From the NCBI GenBank assembly GCA_003693705.1, contig RBZT01000806.1, forward strand, positions 1 through 43,564: 43,564 bases of DNA, given 5' to 3'. The position numbers were made by a program, and so were the translations under genes. Under the pieces are notes generated by a model that ran no database searches, had not been told where the DNA came from, and worked only from the letters and a program-made list of their open reading frames with translations. Source of the DNA: Polymyxa betae. Its lineage: Eukaryota; Endomyxa; Phytomyxea; Plasmodiophorida; Plasmodiophoridae. Shown here piece by piece: positions 16,763-31,893 of the stretch. How positions within the stretch are numbered: position 1 is the first letter of the stretch; every line of letters starts with the position of its first letter.

Positions 16763-16800
16763 TCATCGGCTGCTTGCTGCTCATTTCAAGCAGCCGATGA
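16763..16800. repeat. 14-bp perfect inverted repeat with 10-nt loop
   Basis: Arms TCATCGGCTGCTTG (16763-16776) and CAAGCAGCCGATGA (16787-16800) are exact reverse complements around a 10-nt spacer. No T-run follows on either strand, so a simple pol III terminator is unlikely. Confidence 0.85.
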
Positions 16801-16933
16801 ATCATACAGTGCCGAGCCCAATTCAGTTCCGGACATCTTCGCAGCTATCAAGTCGTACTGAACCGTATACAAAAACCATCTGTAGATATTGGTGTATTAT
16901 CATGGAGAAATAGGTTCAATGGTGATCTATGAT

Positions 16934-17457
16934 CTCACAATATGAGAGTGATGAAGGCTTGGGCGATCCAGACGAGGGTCAATGCGACCAGAATCACGCT
17001 GGTGATCAGCGTTGGGGAGACGGCGTTCAGGATCGTGGCCGCCACCACAACGACGGGTAGGACGAAGCTCACGATTCGGACCCAGCGACGACGACGGGCG
17101 TGCTGGCCCCGCGCTCATCTGGATGATGCCATCGATCGTGCTGGTTTCGGATCTCGTTGTTTCGTGCCAGGGTCGAGTACGCCCACATCGCCCGGCTGCG
17201 TGCTATCCCATCATCAGCAATGATCAAATCACGATACCATTCTACAACTTAAGAAAATTCTCAAGAGTTTTCAAAGACCGAAAATTGTAGAAGAATTTTG
17301 CCATACACGGATCGATGGAGGTGGGAGGAATTGGAGCGAGATGATATCGAGGCTCGGCTTGAGATTGCGGACTTACGGTCGAGGCTGCCGTCCGCATCAA
17401 CCCGGGGCCAGCACCGCCGCTGATCAGGCAAAGCATGGCAAGCACAGCTGATATCAT
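16934..17457 (-). CDS. Putative secreted/membrane protein, model incomplete
   Basis: On the minus strand the Met at 17457 opens a typical signal peptide (MISAVLAMLCLISGGAG) that soon meets a strong donor (GTAAGT, near 17375). Downstream, 17100-17235 is open in one frame (LARNNEIRNQHDRWHHPDE). From about 17120 to 16934 another frame encodes a basic run (HARRRRWVRIV) followed by two hydrophobic segments and a stop, which looks like a C-terminal membrane hairpin. The two downstream frames differ, so either a further small intron or a frameshift lies near 17110. I recognise no family. A telo-box-like tract sits about 90 nt upstream of the ATG, as for several neighbours, which supports a real gene. 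Confidence 0.4.
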
Positions 17458-17543
17458 TGGAGGGCGACATCAAGTCCGTGGGGAATGGCTTTCATGGTTT
17501 GCCGTGCGACTGCGAACCTCACTGTTGTCTTGCGTGATGCCGA

Positions 17544-17560
17544 CCCTAGAACCCTAAACC
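17544..17560. promoter_or_regulatory. Telo-box-like tract upstream of 17457 gene
   Basis: The + strand reads CCCTAGAACCCTAAACC, two to three CCCTAAA-type units, about 90 nt upstream of the minus-strand ATG at 17457. Confidence 0.45.
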
Positions 17561-17960
17561 TTTAATTTTTCCAGTGCTGAACTCTTGCTAGACTGTGATT
17601 GCCACGACGGATTTTGCATCAATTTTCCATTAATGATGACTGATTTGTAACAATGGTACATTGATACAATTTTTGCCAATATCTTGCCTCATCTGACATT
17701 CTCGCATGCAATACGAAACCAGCAAAAGAAGGCGGTTTGCACGAATCGGACAATACGGCCCAAGATGTCCTTTCAATAATGCAATTGTTATAATTCAATA
17801 ATCACTTTGTGAATCCCAATGTTTTTATTAAGCGTTAGCTGAAAAGTCCAAATGTTCAACTACTAAAGGAAGATCCGACAGTTGTCACGCTGATAGCAGA
17901 ATAATTTGTATTAGGTAAAGTGAGCCACGGTAAAGTGGCTTTCATCAAGTACTATTTTGA
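17561..17960. other. AT-rich spacer after HYDIN-like gene
   Basis: No ORF or RNA gene is supported. The stretch separates the 3' end of the HYDIN-like gene from the telo-box tract of the next minus-strand gene. Confidence 0.5.
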
Positions 17961-20900
17961 TCACTTAATCTTTCCTTGACGCGGCTTCCGGGCGAGACGA
18001 GTCCTGACTGGCGGGCCTGCGACAGCGGCACTCTGGCGAGGCCGCATCCGACTGGCCGAACTCCTTGCGGGCTGAACATCGCCTTCACGCACCTGATCGT
18101 GATCTCAGTCCGGAGCCAGTCGACGAAACGTAAGCCCCAAGTGCAAGAGTTGACGTAACCCTACCTTATCTTGACCATCGATCGTATCAGCTGGTCCGTG
18201 ATCGATCCCATGTTTAGCGGTGGTGGCCGCGCCATGTAACATAAGCGTGTAGTCTGGGCCGCCAGTCACGGAACACACGGCATCGACGCGCAGTTCCCGA
18301 TTCGGACGTCCGAAGAAGGTGAACTGAAAAGTGCGAGACGCGCCGGGCTCGATGCGCCCGAACAGCGGTTCCACATCCAAGACTATGGTGCGGGTAACGT
18401 CAGCGCCCGTATCGTTAACAGACACCGGAGTTACCTCGAGCGACGTCGTCCGCATGTTCCGGGTCGGCCCGCAGCGACCAGGAGAAATCGGCGGCCAGTA
18501 CGGTCGGGTTGGTGGCCACGACACGTTTTACGGCAAATGTGTTATTCACGATCGTTCCGAAACTGCACGGATGCTGCTCAGTGTAACGAATCGAGACAAT
18601 TCCCAATCTGCGGAACTTGAAAAAACATTTCAAACAAAATGTGCAGCCCAGAAGAGTGCGCTCAGAAAAGTAGGGCGTTGTGCGAATTTATGCGTAAAAT
18701 ATGACAGAGAGATAATACACAGTCACAAAAGTAAAAAGTGCGAGCTTCGAAAAGTGCGAGCTTCGAAAAGTGCGAGATTTGAAAGAGAAAAGTGCGGACA
18801 AAGGATCCGAACTGCCTGTGATGGAAACACGGAACAAGCAGAAATGTGAAATAAATGCGCCCTGCATACTCGATCTGTGTCGGGGACCAGGCCACATTCG
18901 GGTACCATATCTGCGCAGATAGCGGGATGCGATCTCGACCCGGATGATTGACGAAGGCCACCACGAGCTGGCCCCGGACCAGTTCACTGACGCCGGGCTG
19001 CGCCGGACCGATCGGCAACGTGACCTCGACGGAGACCTGTTGGCCCGGGGCCAGCACCACTTCCAGCCGATCGACGGTGAACGGCTGCTTGACGCCGATC
19101 ACGAAGGAGACGGGCAGCGGGGTCACGTTACGCATCACGGTCGTCTTCGACAATGAGCGGACCTGAGCGCTGTCAGCCGTTGAGTCCGTGGCGGGATGCG
19201 TGACACGATACCGTCTGATCGATCTGATGTCGATACTCGAAATGGATGTCCGGCACGGAGAACTCGACGTGCGGGTGCACGAAGGTGGCGAGTAGTTGCG
19301 TGGCGGCCACGGAGTGCCCCTCTTTATCCCCGGAATACAGGCCCACGCAAGTCCAGGACTCATCGATAGTACGGGGACCTGGGCTGCTCCCCTCGATTGT
19401 GAACTGGACGGACTGAGCGGACGCCAGCGTCACTTTATCGGGTCGGAACTGGAACGCGGCCGCCTCGGACCCGTTGTAACGCCAGGTCAGAGCCTGGGCG
19501 CGGACTCCATCGTTCCGTAACGTGAACGTACGCCTAAACTATCATTACTGGATATGATGCGATCACGTTACATGCGCTTACGTGACGGTTTGTACGGACA
19601 TCTGATATCCCATATCGATAGAGGTTAGATCCATATCTGTACATGTGATAGTTGAGCCGAGACCAACAGCTCGGCATTGAACCTGGGCTGCGTCTCCGTC
19701 ATCAACCAGGATGTGAATCAAGTCCCGGAACACGGCATTGTCTTTACATGTCAGATGAACTGTTACCTCCAACTAGTAACCATGGTTACATTACAGATAG
19801 AACAGTCACGCAAACTTAACGACAATATTGCTTCGAAACTTAAAAAAAAATGGAAAGCAGTTGGAAAAAACTGAGAGGAAACTGCGAACGAATTTGCTTA
19901 AGTGATCTGGAACCTGTTGTCCTGGAGCGATTGTTCCCTCTCTCGGAGTCGCCACAAAACTTGAGTAGCGTTTGGCAGCGAATGCTACGAACCGGGCCTC
20001 GATCGGGGTTTCGTTACGCATCGTGAAACGTAATTGGACGGGTTGCAGGACAGGCACGTTGCGGAAATCGAGCAGGTTCCGGGACAGGACCAGGTGCGGA
20101 CCTATCCCGGACCCCGTGATCGACACTTGGAAAGGGGCTGCGCTGTTCCCACAAGTCCGAATGTAAATTCCGATATCGATGTCGCCTGTTGCAGGGATTG
20201 TCAGGTCACAGGATGGTAACGTAAATGTAACGTGAGCGTATCGTTCGTCACGCTGTAACATGAACACTCACCGAGGGCTTCGGCGAAGAAGGTGATCTTG
20301 AGCGGGAACGTTGAGTGCGGCAGAATGGTCGCGGACTCCGTATCGAAGCGGAGGCGGCCCTGACCTTTACGATACATGGTCAGGTCCGTGACGATCTCAA
20401 ACCGGACGGCCAGATCGCTCGAATTCGATAGCTCCAGGACTTGCCCGTACGCATATCTGTAACATCAAGGCCTCAGTTCGAGGCAACTAACGTAAACGTA
20501 ACGTGAATCCTGGGCGCCACACTGCGAAAGGAAGGGAGACAGTCCCCTCAATCATAACAGTAAAAATGCGTCACGATACTGTCAACGTTACCTGACGTAA
20601 CAGCGCCCGAAGTCGACATGTTCGGCGCCGAATTCAATGTCCGGGACCTGACAGACGGCATCGAGCGGAATCCGTAACAGATCCGTTTCCACATCTACAG
20701 GAGACAGCCATCACACTCTCCGACGTAACGCAGCCATATGTCATCATGTTACTTTCAATATCGATACAGATATGGTGCAGATTGTAACACTGGACTGTCT
20801 CGCTGCACAGATCGACCTCGAACTGCACCGTCTGCTGGGGCAGTACGGCCACGACGGACGGACGAATGTCGATCTGCAGTTAAAGGTAGTATCAAACAAG

Positions 20901-23453
20901 ATACGTTACAGGTAACGTCAGTTAAAAAACCCAGAAACACATAATCGAAAAAAAAACGAAAAAAACAACAACAACTCCGTAACGAAACACTGGTGTCACG
21001 TTACTTCACGTTGAAGGAACTTGCCGTCTTGAGGACACCGTAACAGTAATCGGATGGGGATTTCACTCGTGTTACGTAATTTGAACGATCGCGTCGTGAC
21101 AAATCCGTACGCAACCAGACCAAAGTCGAGACGCTCGCAGTCCGCCTCGAACGTCGGCGCTACTACGTTACCGGAGATTGTTAGCGTGATCGGCGTTACC
21201 GAACCCGATAACGTCCATGTTAGAACCTGATTTCAACATTGTTATATTTTTGTAACAGAACATCAGCTGGGAAATGAGTTCGCAAAACAGTTCGGTGCAG
21301 TTAGCAATGACAGTGTGTAAAGCAAATGAAACGTGATTGTAACGAAACCGCAGCGTGAAGAGCGGACGCACCTCATGGAATATTCCGAGCATATCGGTTG
21401 AGAATGTGATAGCAATGGTCCGGGATTGTCCAGATTCTAATACACCATACGATGGGTCGCATACAAACCTGTATCAGACGCACAGATTTAGTCCACTGTT
21501 AAACAAGTGCGGCCAACAGAATTGTAACATTAACCAAAACATTCGATTGTAACATAAACCGAGTGATTCGATAGTAACAGAAATCGACTGATTCCGCAGA
21601 AGCTGTTGGAACAGCGATAAGGAAACGTCAAGTGATGTGTAACATAAGACAGTAAACCGATTCTGTAGTGAACCTTTGTGAGGAATTTGGGACCGTGAGT
21701 GAGAATTCGGCCTGGATCTGTCCGACGTTCTTGAGTACGGCCTCGTAACGATACACGGCGTTAACGTAAACATCTCCGATATCGAGTGTATCGAACGAGA
21801 ACAGGGCCGTCGGCCCGATCCCCTTCCCTGTCAGGCGTAGCGGAAGACGCTGCGAACGGCCTCCCACGTTACAGTACGCCCAGGCCGTATATGTATCCGA
21901 CGCCGATGGGCGAAACGTGGCCGTGAATTCTGAGCCAAACCGTAACGTTAACAAGACAAGCGATCCGCCGTGGAATAAAACCCAAACTATCAATTTGATG
22001 CAGACGGTAACGTGAACAAATGGAAAGCAACATAAGACTGGGATGGTCACGTTACCTATGAATCCGCCCGGATACAGTTCACCGTGGAGCGGCTCGATCG
22101 AGAAGTGCGCGTCCTCGAACAGGATCGGCGGGGCCGCCGCCGTGTCCGGAGTCTCCCCGTGGCCGTGCTGGCCATCGGCACCGGTCAGAGGCTCGGACGG
22201 CGAGTCACACGCATTCCGCATCCAGTTATACGTTACAGGGATATCGCTATCATTGAAGAGACGGAAGCTGGCCACGGTACAGAGATGGATACACGCTGGC
22301 GGTAGATCGACCTGGTCCGAATCCAGACTGATCTCCACATCCTGCACCGTGGCGGACATCTACAGCAACGGATTCAGTGGGTCAATACGCACCCAAAGCG
22401 ACGACGATGGTCCAGCAGAGGCCGAAACATCCGATCGAAAACGTTTCAAACATTTTGAAAGAACTATTCTGCAACAGTAAAAAGAATGTCGGAAAACAGT
22501 TCCGGAATCGATCTGAAAACGATGCCGAAAAAAGTGTTTTTTTGTAAAAAATTGTAAAAAGAACGAAAACTTTCCAGTATGAGCACCGACCTCTATGAGT
22601 TTATGTTGTCGGCCTTTATCGTAGACCAGTTCCATCCGTCCCTGGACATCGCCGGTCATCGGGCCAGCGGCGAACTCGAACTGGACCTGGGCGTGCTGAT
22701 CGGGGACCAGGACGCCCTGGACGGGGACCGCCCGGAACGGGAGGCCGGCCGGCAGACGCATCTCCCAGGCGACCTCGTTGCGGCCCACGTTACGCAGCAG
22801 GTGCGGCTGCATGGTCACATGATTGGCGGGCACCGATTCGAATCGGATCGCATCGGGGAAATCCAGCTGAGCGGGTCGGCCGAGGGCCTCTACGACCACC
22901 TCGAACTGTTCCCGTTCCGTGACGACCACGATCTGACATGCGTAGCTCATGTGTTCATCGGCAGCCGTGAAGGTCACGCGGAACTTGACCTCGATGCCCG
23001 GCGCCACCTGTTGCATGGAAAGTCAACTCAGGAAACCATAATGTAACGAAAACGGGAAACGTAAAAAGCTTGAACGAACGTAGCGCAAAATCCAAAACTC
23101 TGTATGGTAGGTAGGACCTTGGAGGCGCGTTTTCCGGAGGTGAGGAATGGCGAGACCGAGAACCAGGTCGACTCGGGTGGCACGACGCGGACGCGGCGTG
23201 CCACTGTATCGTGATTGCGCAGGCGGACCACGACGCTGACGGGCTCGAACGCCGTATATTCCGTGAACTGAACGCGGGCCGGATATGCAGCAAACAGCGG
23301 CTGCCCGAGCGGCAGGGCCGAGGCCCGGCTCCGCGGTCCTGGAGACGCCGCCGCCGCCACGCCGACATCATCGTCCTCCGCCTTCGTTCGGCCCGGGGAC
23401 GCCGCACGCCCGCATTCGAAACCTTCGGCGCCAGGCGTCATCATGGGAAACAC
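17961..23453 (-). CDS. HYDIN-like central-apparatus protein, short form
   Basis: The product is a string of ASH/MSP-type immunoglobulin-like domains as in HYDIN, which builds the C2b projection of the ciliary central pair. After an Ala/Arg-rich leader the first domain reads VQFTEYTAFEPVSVVVRLRN. It is followed by VAPGIEVKFRVTF, VVTEREQF and LDFPDAIRF, a close match in order to the HYDIN N-terminus. Later blocks include GVLESGQSRTIAITF, APTFEADCERLDFGLVAYG, VDFGRCYVRYAYG, KTTVMRNVTPLPVSF and IEPGASRTFQFTFFG. The reading ends with a basic tail (ARKPRQGKIK) and TGA at 17961-17963. By my estimate the protein has about 1,200-1,300 residues, against 4,000-5,000 for full-length HYDIN, so it matches only the N-terminal quarter. 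Introns are often 100-290 nt, longer than in neighbouring genes, and rich in GTTAC. It may be a short paralog or a split HYDIN. Confidence 0.85.
18734..18781. repeat. 16-nt tandem repeat, three copies
   Basis: The unit AAAAGTGCGAGCTTCG is repeated at 18734, 18750 and 18766 (the third copy diverges at its end), with a partial AAAAGTGCG at 18788. It lies in an intron of the HYDIN-like gene. Confidence 0.8.
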
Positions 23454-23639
23454 TGACGATCGGGTCGGCCTGTGACGGGTACGTCATCATGGCCGCTGGG
23501 CGTGCTGGACCTTCCGGAGACCGCGAAATGACGCCTGAAGGCACGAACAGGCGATTGTTTTCCGAAGCATTTCTTTGATGTGAGGCCAGTTCTGAACGAT
23601 GTGATTGTTTGCAATTCCGGTCTTAGTCTCAGCTGAGGC

Positions 23640-23663
23640 TTAGGGTTTAGGGTTTAGGGTTTA
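23640..23663. promoter_or_regulatory. TTTAGGG tract upstream of HYDIN-like gene
   Basis: Three perfect TTTAGGG-type units run on the + strand from 23640 to 23663, about 185 nt upstream of the HYDIN-like ATG at 23453. It is too short and too internal for a telomere. Position suggests a promoter element. Confidence 0.5.
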
Positions 23664-24285
23664 CTTCTCATACATACACACTTGGCAAAAGGCCATAGAG
23701 ATGTGATGGTCATTGATTGACTCGTTCATAGACTGATATGAACAAAAGGGTATCGATTATTCTAGCTAGTACATTGCCATTGTCGATATTAAGCAGAAGC
23801 TTCTATCACAAACAGGCGACCTTGTTACTGCTCTTTGATAGGAAGTGTCTTATCATCCCAAATTCGTAGTTGAGTGATTTCTAAAGTGCCGGGAACAAAA
23901 TGAAGCAACAATAAGCAGCATGTCTGCAATATTCGTAGGATAAGTTCGAGGCTCACTGATCGCGCTCCATACAAGTTACATTTCGAAGATTCTAGTTGAG
24001 TTTCTGTATGAAGACTTCGGAATGAAGATTCGCATCCCGACATGATAAATCGAATATTATGACAATGTATTGACACTGGAACAATGACATTATAAAACAT
24101 GACTATCATATACGGGCGTTGTACGTACTGACTCTGCATCAAGTATTTCGGACATAAAGAGCATGTTGAAGGGCAGCCGTTGATATGGGCGGCTTTTGTA
24201 TCGAAGGCGGATAGAGAGAACGTGCTGTGATCATGCCAAGCGGACCAAGACGCCGATTCAATGTCAGATTGTTGGAATAATGCAA
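23664..24285. other. Intergenic stretch, no gene seen
   Basis: The only long ORF (23825-24142, minus) shows no domain or signal peptide. The stretch lies between the promoter of the HYDIN-like gene and the 3' end of the DCAF4-like gene. Confidence 0.5.
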
Positions 24286-25759
24286 TTATACAGGCGCCGA
24301 AGGCTGTGATGTGATCTGCATGGCCGTGATACCGCTCTCGCTCCCAATCAATAACGCTTGTCGTTTCTCGGACCAGACCAACGGTGATGCCGCGTATTCG
24401 GTCGGTTGAGATTCATGAAGAAGCGACCCGGAGCTGATATCGAAGCAACGAAGCCGCCGATCGCTGGAATGAGTGAAGACTCTCATGCCGCCGATATCGG
24501 CATGAGCGCGAACGGGAGCCATCGACCCCGATTTCACATTGTGAATGTATGGCAGGATCGTTCGATACATTCGACGATCAAGCAATAACACAGAGCCGCT
24601 GGATGTAGCGACCAGAAGGCGGGCGTCGCCAGGGAGAAGCTGAATCCATGAGACGCTGCCATCCAGACGAGCATTGGCACAGATTTCGGAAGGCGATCGG
24701 AAGTCGATCTGATCGAGGAATCCGCTGCGGGTGCCGCAGAGTAGCGACGAGCGTGATTCCGAATGGACGCAGACGACGTCGACGTTCTTGCGGCCGAAGG
24801 GGCGCCTCCTTCGGCTCTCGGTGTCGATGACAAAAGCGCCCCGGCTGCAGCCGATGGCGATACAATCTGTATTCGGAATTGGCGCACACGACCAGACCCT
24901 AAACAAGATGGAGCAGAGCTGAGAAAGGAGGCTAATATGAGAAGATTCACAATAAAAGCGAAAACAAAAGCTAAAAATCGTATTAACATAACAAGATTGA
25001 AAATGCAATTGGGGAATGTATGAAAGAAAAAATGTCAAAACAGTTCGAAAATGTTGAAAAAAAGAAAATGAAAGAAAAAACAATGAGATTTATTCACATG
25101 GAAATGTCAAAGGGCGCTTACGATTTGTGAGGGATGGAGAGTCGCATGGCGCATTCAGGCAGGCTCAGATGCTGATAGAAGACAGATCCAGCCTCTGTAT
25201 TACCCAATGTGCTATAAAACACATAATCATTCCGCACCATCAAAGACGTGAAGATCGAAGGCGATTTGGCGCCGATCACACTCGGCTCGTCTTCGGGCTC
25301 GAAATCCAACGGATCGTCGTCGTTGAGCAGGACTGAATTGAGCTCCGAAAGATGCCTGGACATGGGATTGGTGCCAGCAGCGATGACGATGTCGTCGCAT
25401 AAGGCGATGGCCTGATTGGCGGGCAGCATGTTCGTGCTGGAGACGGTTCGCAGCAGATTCGGCGTCATCAGACGAATCTGGGAGCAGCGCCGGCAAGCGA
25501 GCGGCGACGATAGACCCGCCTCACGATATTGAAGCGACCTGATAAACGAGCAGACATGGTCGTGACGAATCGTCGAGCTGATCTGGAGAGGCGGCGGCGC
25601 AGGAGCAGACAATGCAGGCGTTGGCTGCGAGCGATCGACGGCGAAGTAGCGGTTCAGGACCGGGTCGTAGCGAAAGCCGGGCAGGTCGGGTGGCGGTCGC
25701 TGATTCGACGGCGACATTTGACAACGAATCAAATGAGCGCAGTCGAATGACCCCAACAA
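24286..25759 (-). CDS. DCAF4-like WD-repeat protein
   Basis: Two exons (25122-25759 and 24286-24898) join in frame across a 223-nt intron, giving HKS then VWSCAPIPNTDC. The N-terminus has DLPGFRYDPVLNRYF, the LPGFYFDP-type signature of DCAF4/WDR21. The second exon contains WD-like blades with CGTRSGFLDQIDFRS, SWIQLLPGDARLLVATSSG and VLLLDRRMYR, in the order found in DCAF4, and ends in ITSQPSAPV. DCAF4 proteins are substrate receptors of CUL4-DDB1 ubiquitin ligases; that role is taken from the family. Either Met 25759 or the Met at 25717 (MSPSNQRPPP) could start translation; the second lies closer to the conserved motif. A telo-box tract begins 26 nt upstream of 25759. Confidence 0.75.
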
Positions 25760-25784
25760 TCAGCCCGTTATGACCGCTCTCTCC

Positions 25785-25811
25785 AAAACCCTAACCCTAG
25801 CGAAACCCTAA
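25785..25811. promoter_or_regulatory. Telo-box-like tract upstream of DCAF4-like gene
   Basis: Three CCCTAA units on the + strand, the first two adjacent and the third after a short spacer (AAACCCTAA at 25803-25811). It lies immediately upstream of the minus-strand DCAF4-like start and about 480 nt before the + strand secreted-protein ORF. Confidence 0.5.
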
Positions 25812-26286
25812 TCAATAGCAAACCTTCTAGCAGTGACGCGTAAACTTTTTTTGAAATACTGTTACAACAGTATATGGAGCAACATAAGAGCTGCTGAGCT
25901 AACTTCGTTAAGCAGTTGGATTTTAGATCTTTTAGCTCAAAAAAATTCAAAAGCCTGCAAAGTTTCCGACTCCTAGCTGCTGTAAATCGAAAAAGCAGAG
26001 ATGTGGTTATGGATGCATGAAGTTGAGGGATCGCCAGAAGGGACAAAAGAGTGCAGAAAACGGCCAATCAATGTCAGCTCTCGCTTCTATCACAGGTTGT
26101 ATCGATTGCCTGATAGCATCAGTGTAGCCAACTGCCGGCATCATTGGACGAATCAATACGATTACTGGCAACTTTATACCAGTGTGAGGGTGCATAAAAA
26201 CGTGTCGAAGCCGGTCAAAGTCCGCCAGACATATCGAGGACGTGGCCCGTGGCGGCGTGTTTGGTTATGGGACCCTTTACCCGTTA

Positions 26287-26937
26287 ATGGGACACGTCCT
26301 AATGATCGCCTTCTACTGGGTCCTACTGATTCTGTTCTCCAATGTCGAATCCGTCAATGTGATAACATCTTCAAGCCCGTTTGTTGTCGCTTCGCCATCT
26401 GCCTTCCGTCCTTTCCACGCTCGTCTACCGCCCGGTGGTTCTCGAATCGTCATGCGGCCTGTGGACCCAGTCGTACCGGTCCTACGACAGCTCTGGGAGC
26501 CAAGCCCGATCCCGTTTGGCACGATGGCGCCCTTGCTCAGAACCGAATTCGAGGACAGTTCCGACGACCTGTGTCCACCAATTTCGGCCGTTCTCAACGG
26601 CCACCAGATCGCTACAATAACCCCCCAAGCCTTAGACGAAGAAATCGTTGCGATACAGATCACGGTCTGGGACGTAGAATGTCCCGATGCGGTCATCGCG
26701 GGCCTGTATGACGCCATGCTGGAGGAACTGGCCGCCTGGATGTATGTCTACGTACTGACCGAAGTCGACGATGATCTGGCTGGGTTGATGGCGAAGCTGG
26801 GATTCGCACCGATATCGGTTCAGGATCTATTGAACCTGCCGAAGAGGACGAATCCTTCCGCGAGGCCATTCGACGATTTACCGAACAGGACCTCACCTGA
26901 TGTTAAATTTTGGATGAACGAACTGGTTATCAGCTAG
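26287..26937 (+). CDS. Putative secreted protein, about 216 aa
   Basis: The ORF is open from 26242, but the Met at 26287 gives a convincing signal peptide (MGHVLMIAFYWVLLILFSN), so I start there. The mature part has a Pro-rich stretch (residues about 35-75) and then a more structured, acidic region with CPPISAVLNGHQIATITPQ, WDVECPDAVIAGLYDAMLEE, VYVLTEVDDDLAGLMAKLGF and a short C-terminal tail. The pattern faintly recalls an acetyltransferase C-terminus (the AKLGF turn), but I would not assign it. Overlapping ORFs in other frames look less protein-like. There is no intron. It stands alone on the + strand between DCAF4 and the Ca2+ ATPase. It could be an effector or a surface protein. Confidence 0.5.
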   Translation: MGHVLMIAFYWVLLILFSNVESVNVITSSSPFVVASPSAFRPFHARLPPGGSRIVMRPVDPVVPVLRQLWEPSPIPFGTMAPLLRTEFEDSSDDLCPPISAVLNGHQIATITPQALDEEIVAIQITVWDVECPDAVIAGLYDAMLEELAAWMYVYVLTEVDDDLAGLMAKLGFAPISVQDLLNLPKRTNPSARPFDDLPNRTSPDVKFWMNELVIS

Positions 26938-27379
26938 AAAAGGTCTACTAAACCGGATGGATATATTTGCTTAAATTCGGATTTTTGATCGCATTCGATA
27001 AGAACATTGATTTCAAACAGCTATCACGATCAATGTGATCAGAGAAGCATACCCTGTAGATATGCTGCTTACTTTCACAACAGGAAAGAATTGGACGTAA
27101 GCATGATCGAACCTGAGTGATAGCCATAAAGTGATAGCATAATGTACTGAGGTAGGTAAATTGGATGATAAATTTAAAACAGTTTGTCGCATGCTCAAGG
27201 ATCGCGTTCGTCACCAGAACAATGTCTGCGGGTCACCAAGATGTCGCTCATGCCCATTTGGCGCTGAATCACAATTAGAGCGCAATCTAGACAGCCTATG
27301 AAAAAACAAATATCGGAACCCGAGATGCATTCGGAACTCAAATAGAGAAAACGAAAAGTTGACAGAGAGCAGATTAATC
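26938..27379. other. Convergent intergenic spacer
   Basis: No gene is seen between the stop of the secreted ORF (+) and the stop of the Ca2+ ATPase (-). Presumably 3' UTRs. Confidence 0.5.

Positions 27380-31893
<4,514 letters not shown>

Larger units (their letters stand above)
15979..16933. other. Intergenic, AT-rich then palindrome-rich
   Basis: No gene is supported. 16040-16250 is AT-rich (AATAAA-like motifs at 16064-16072 and 16105-16110). 16560-16800 contains two strong inverted repeats listed separately. Short ORFs here show no domain or signal peptide. Confidence 0.5.

Noticed and set aside
18734..18781. CRISPR array
   Set aside because: The units are directly adjacent with no spacers, and the sequence is clearly eukaryotic.
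18331..18849. 172-codon + strand ORF
   Set aside because: Antisense to HYDIN-like exons with clear family similarity; its end runs through the intronic tandem repeat.
22579..23046. 155-codon + strand ORF
   Set aside because: Antisense to the second HYDIN-like exon, which matches the family in the other strand.
23640..23663. Chromosome-end telomere
   Set aside because: Only three units, inside the window with genes on both sides; a promoter element or interstitial relic fits better.
26001..26711. 236-codon + strand ORF overlapping the secreted ORF
   Set aside because: Cys/Arg/Trp-rich composition typical of a shadow frame; the overlapping frame has a signal peptide and a more protein-like sequence.
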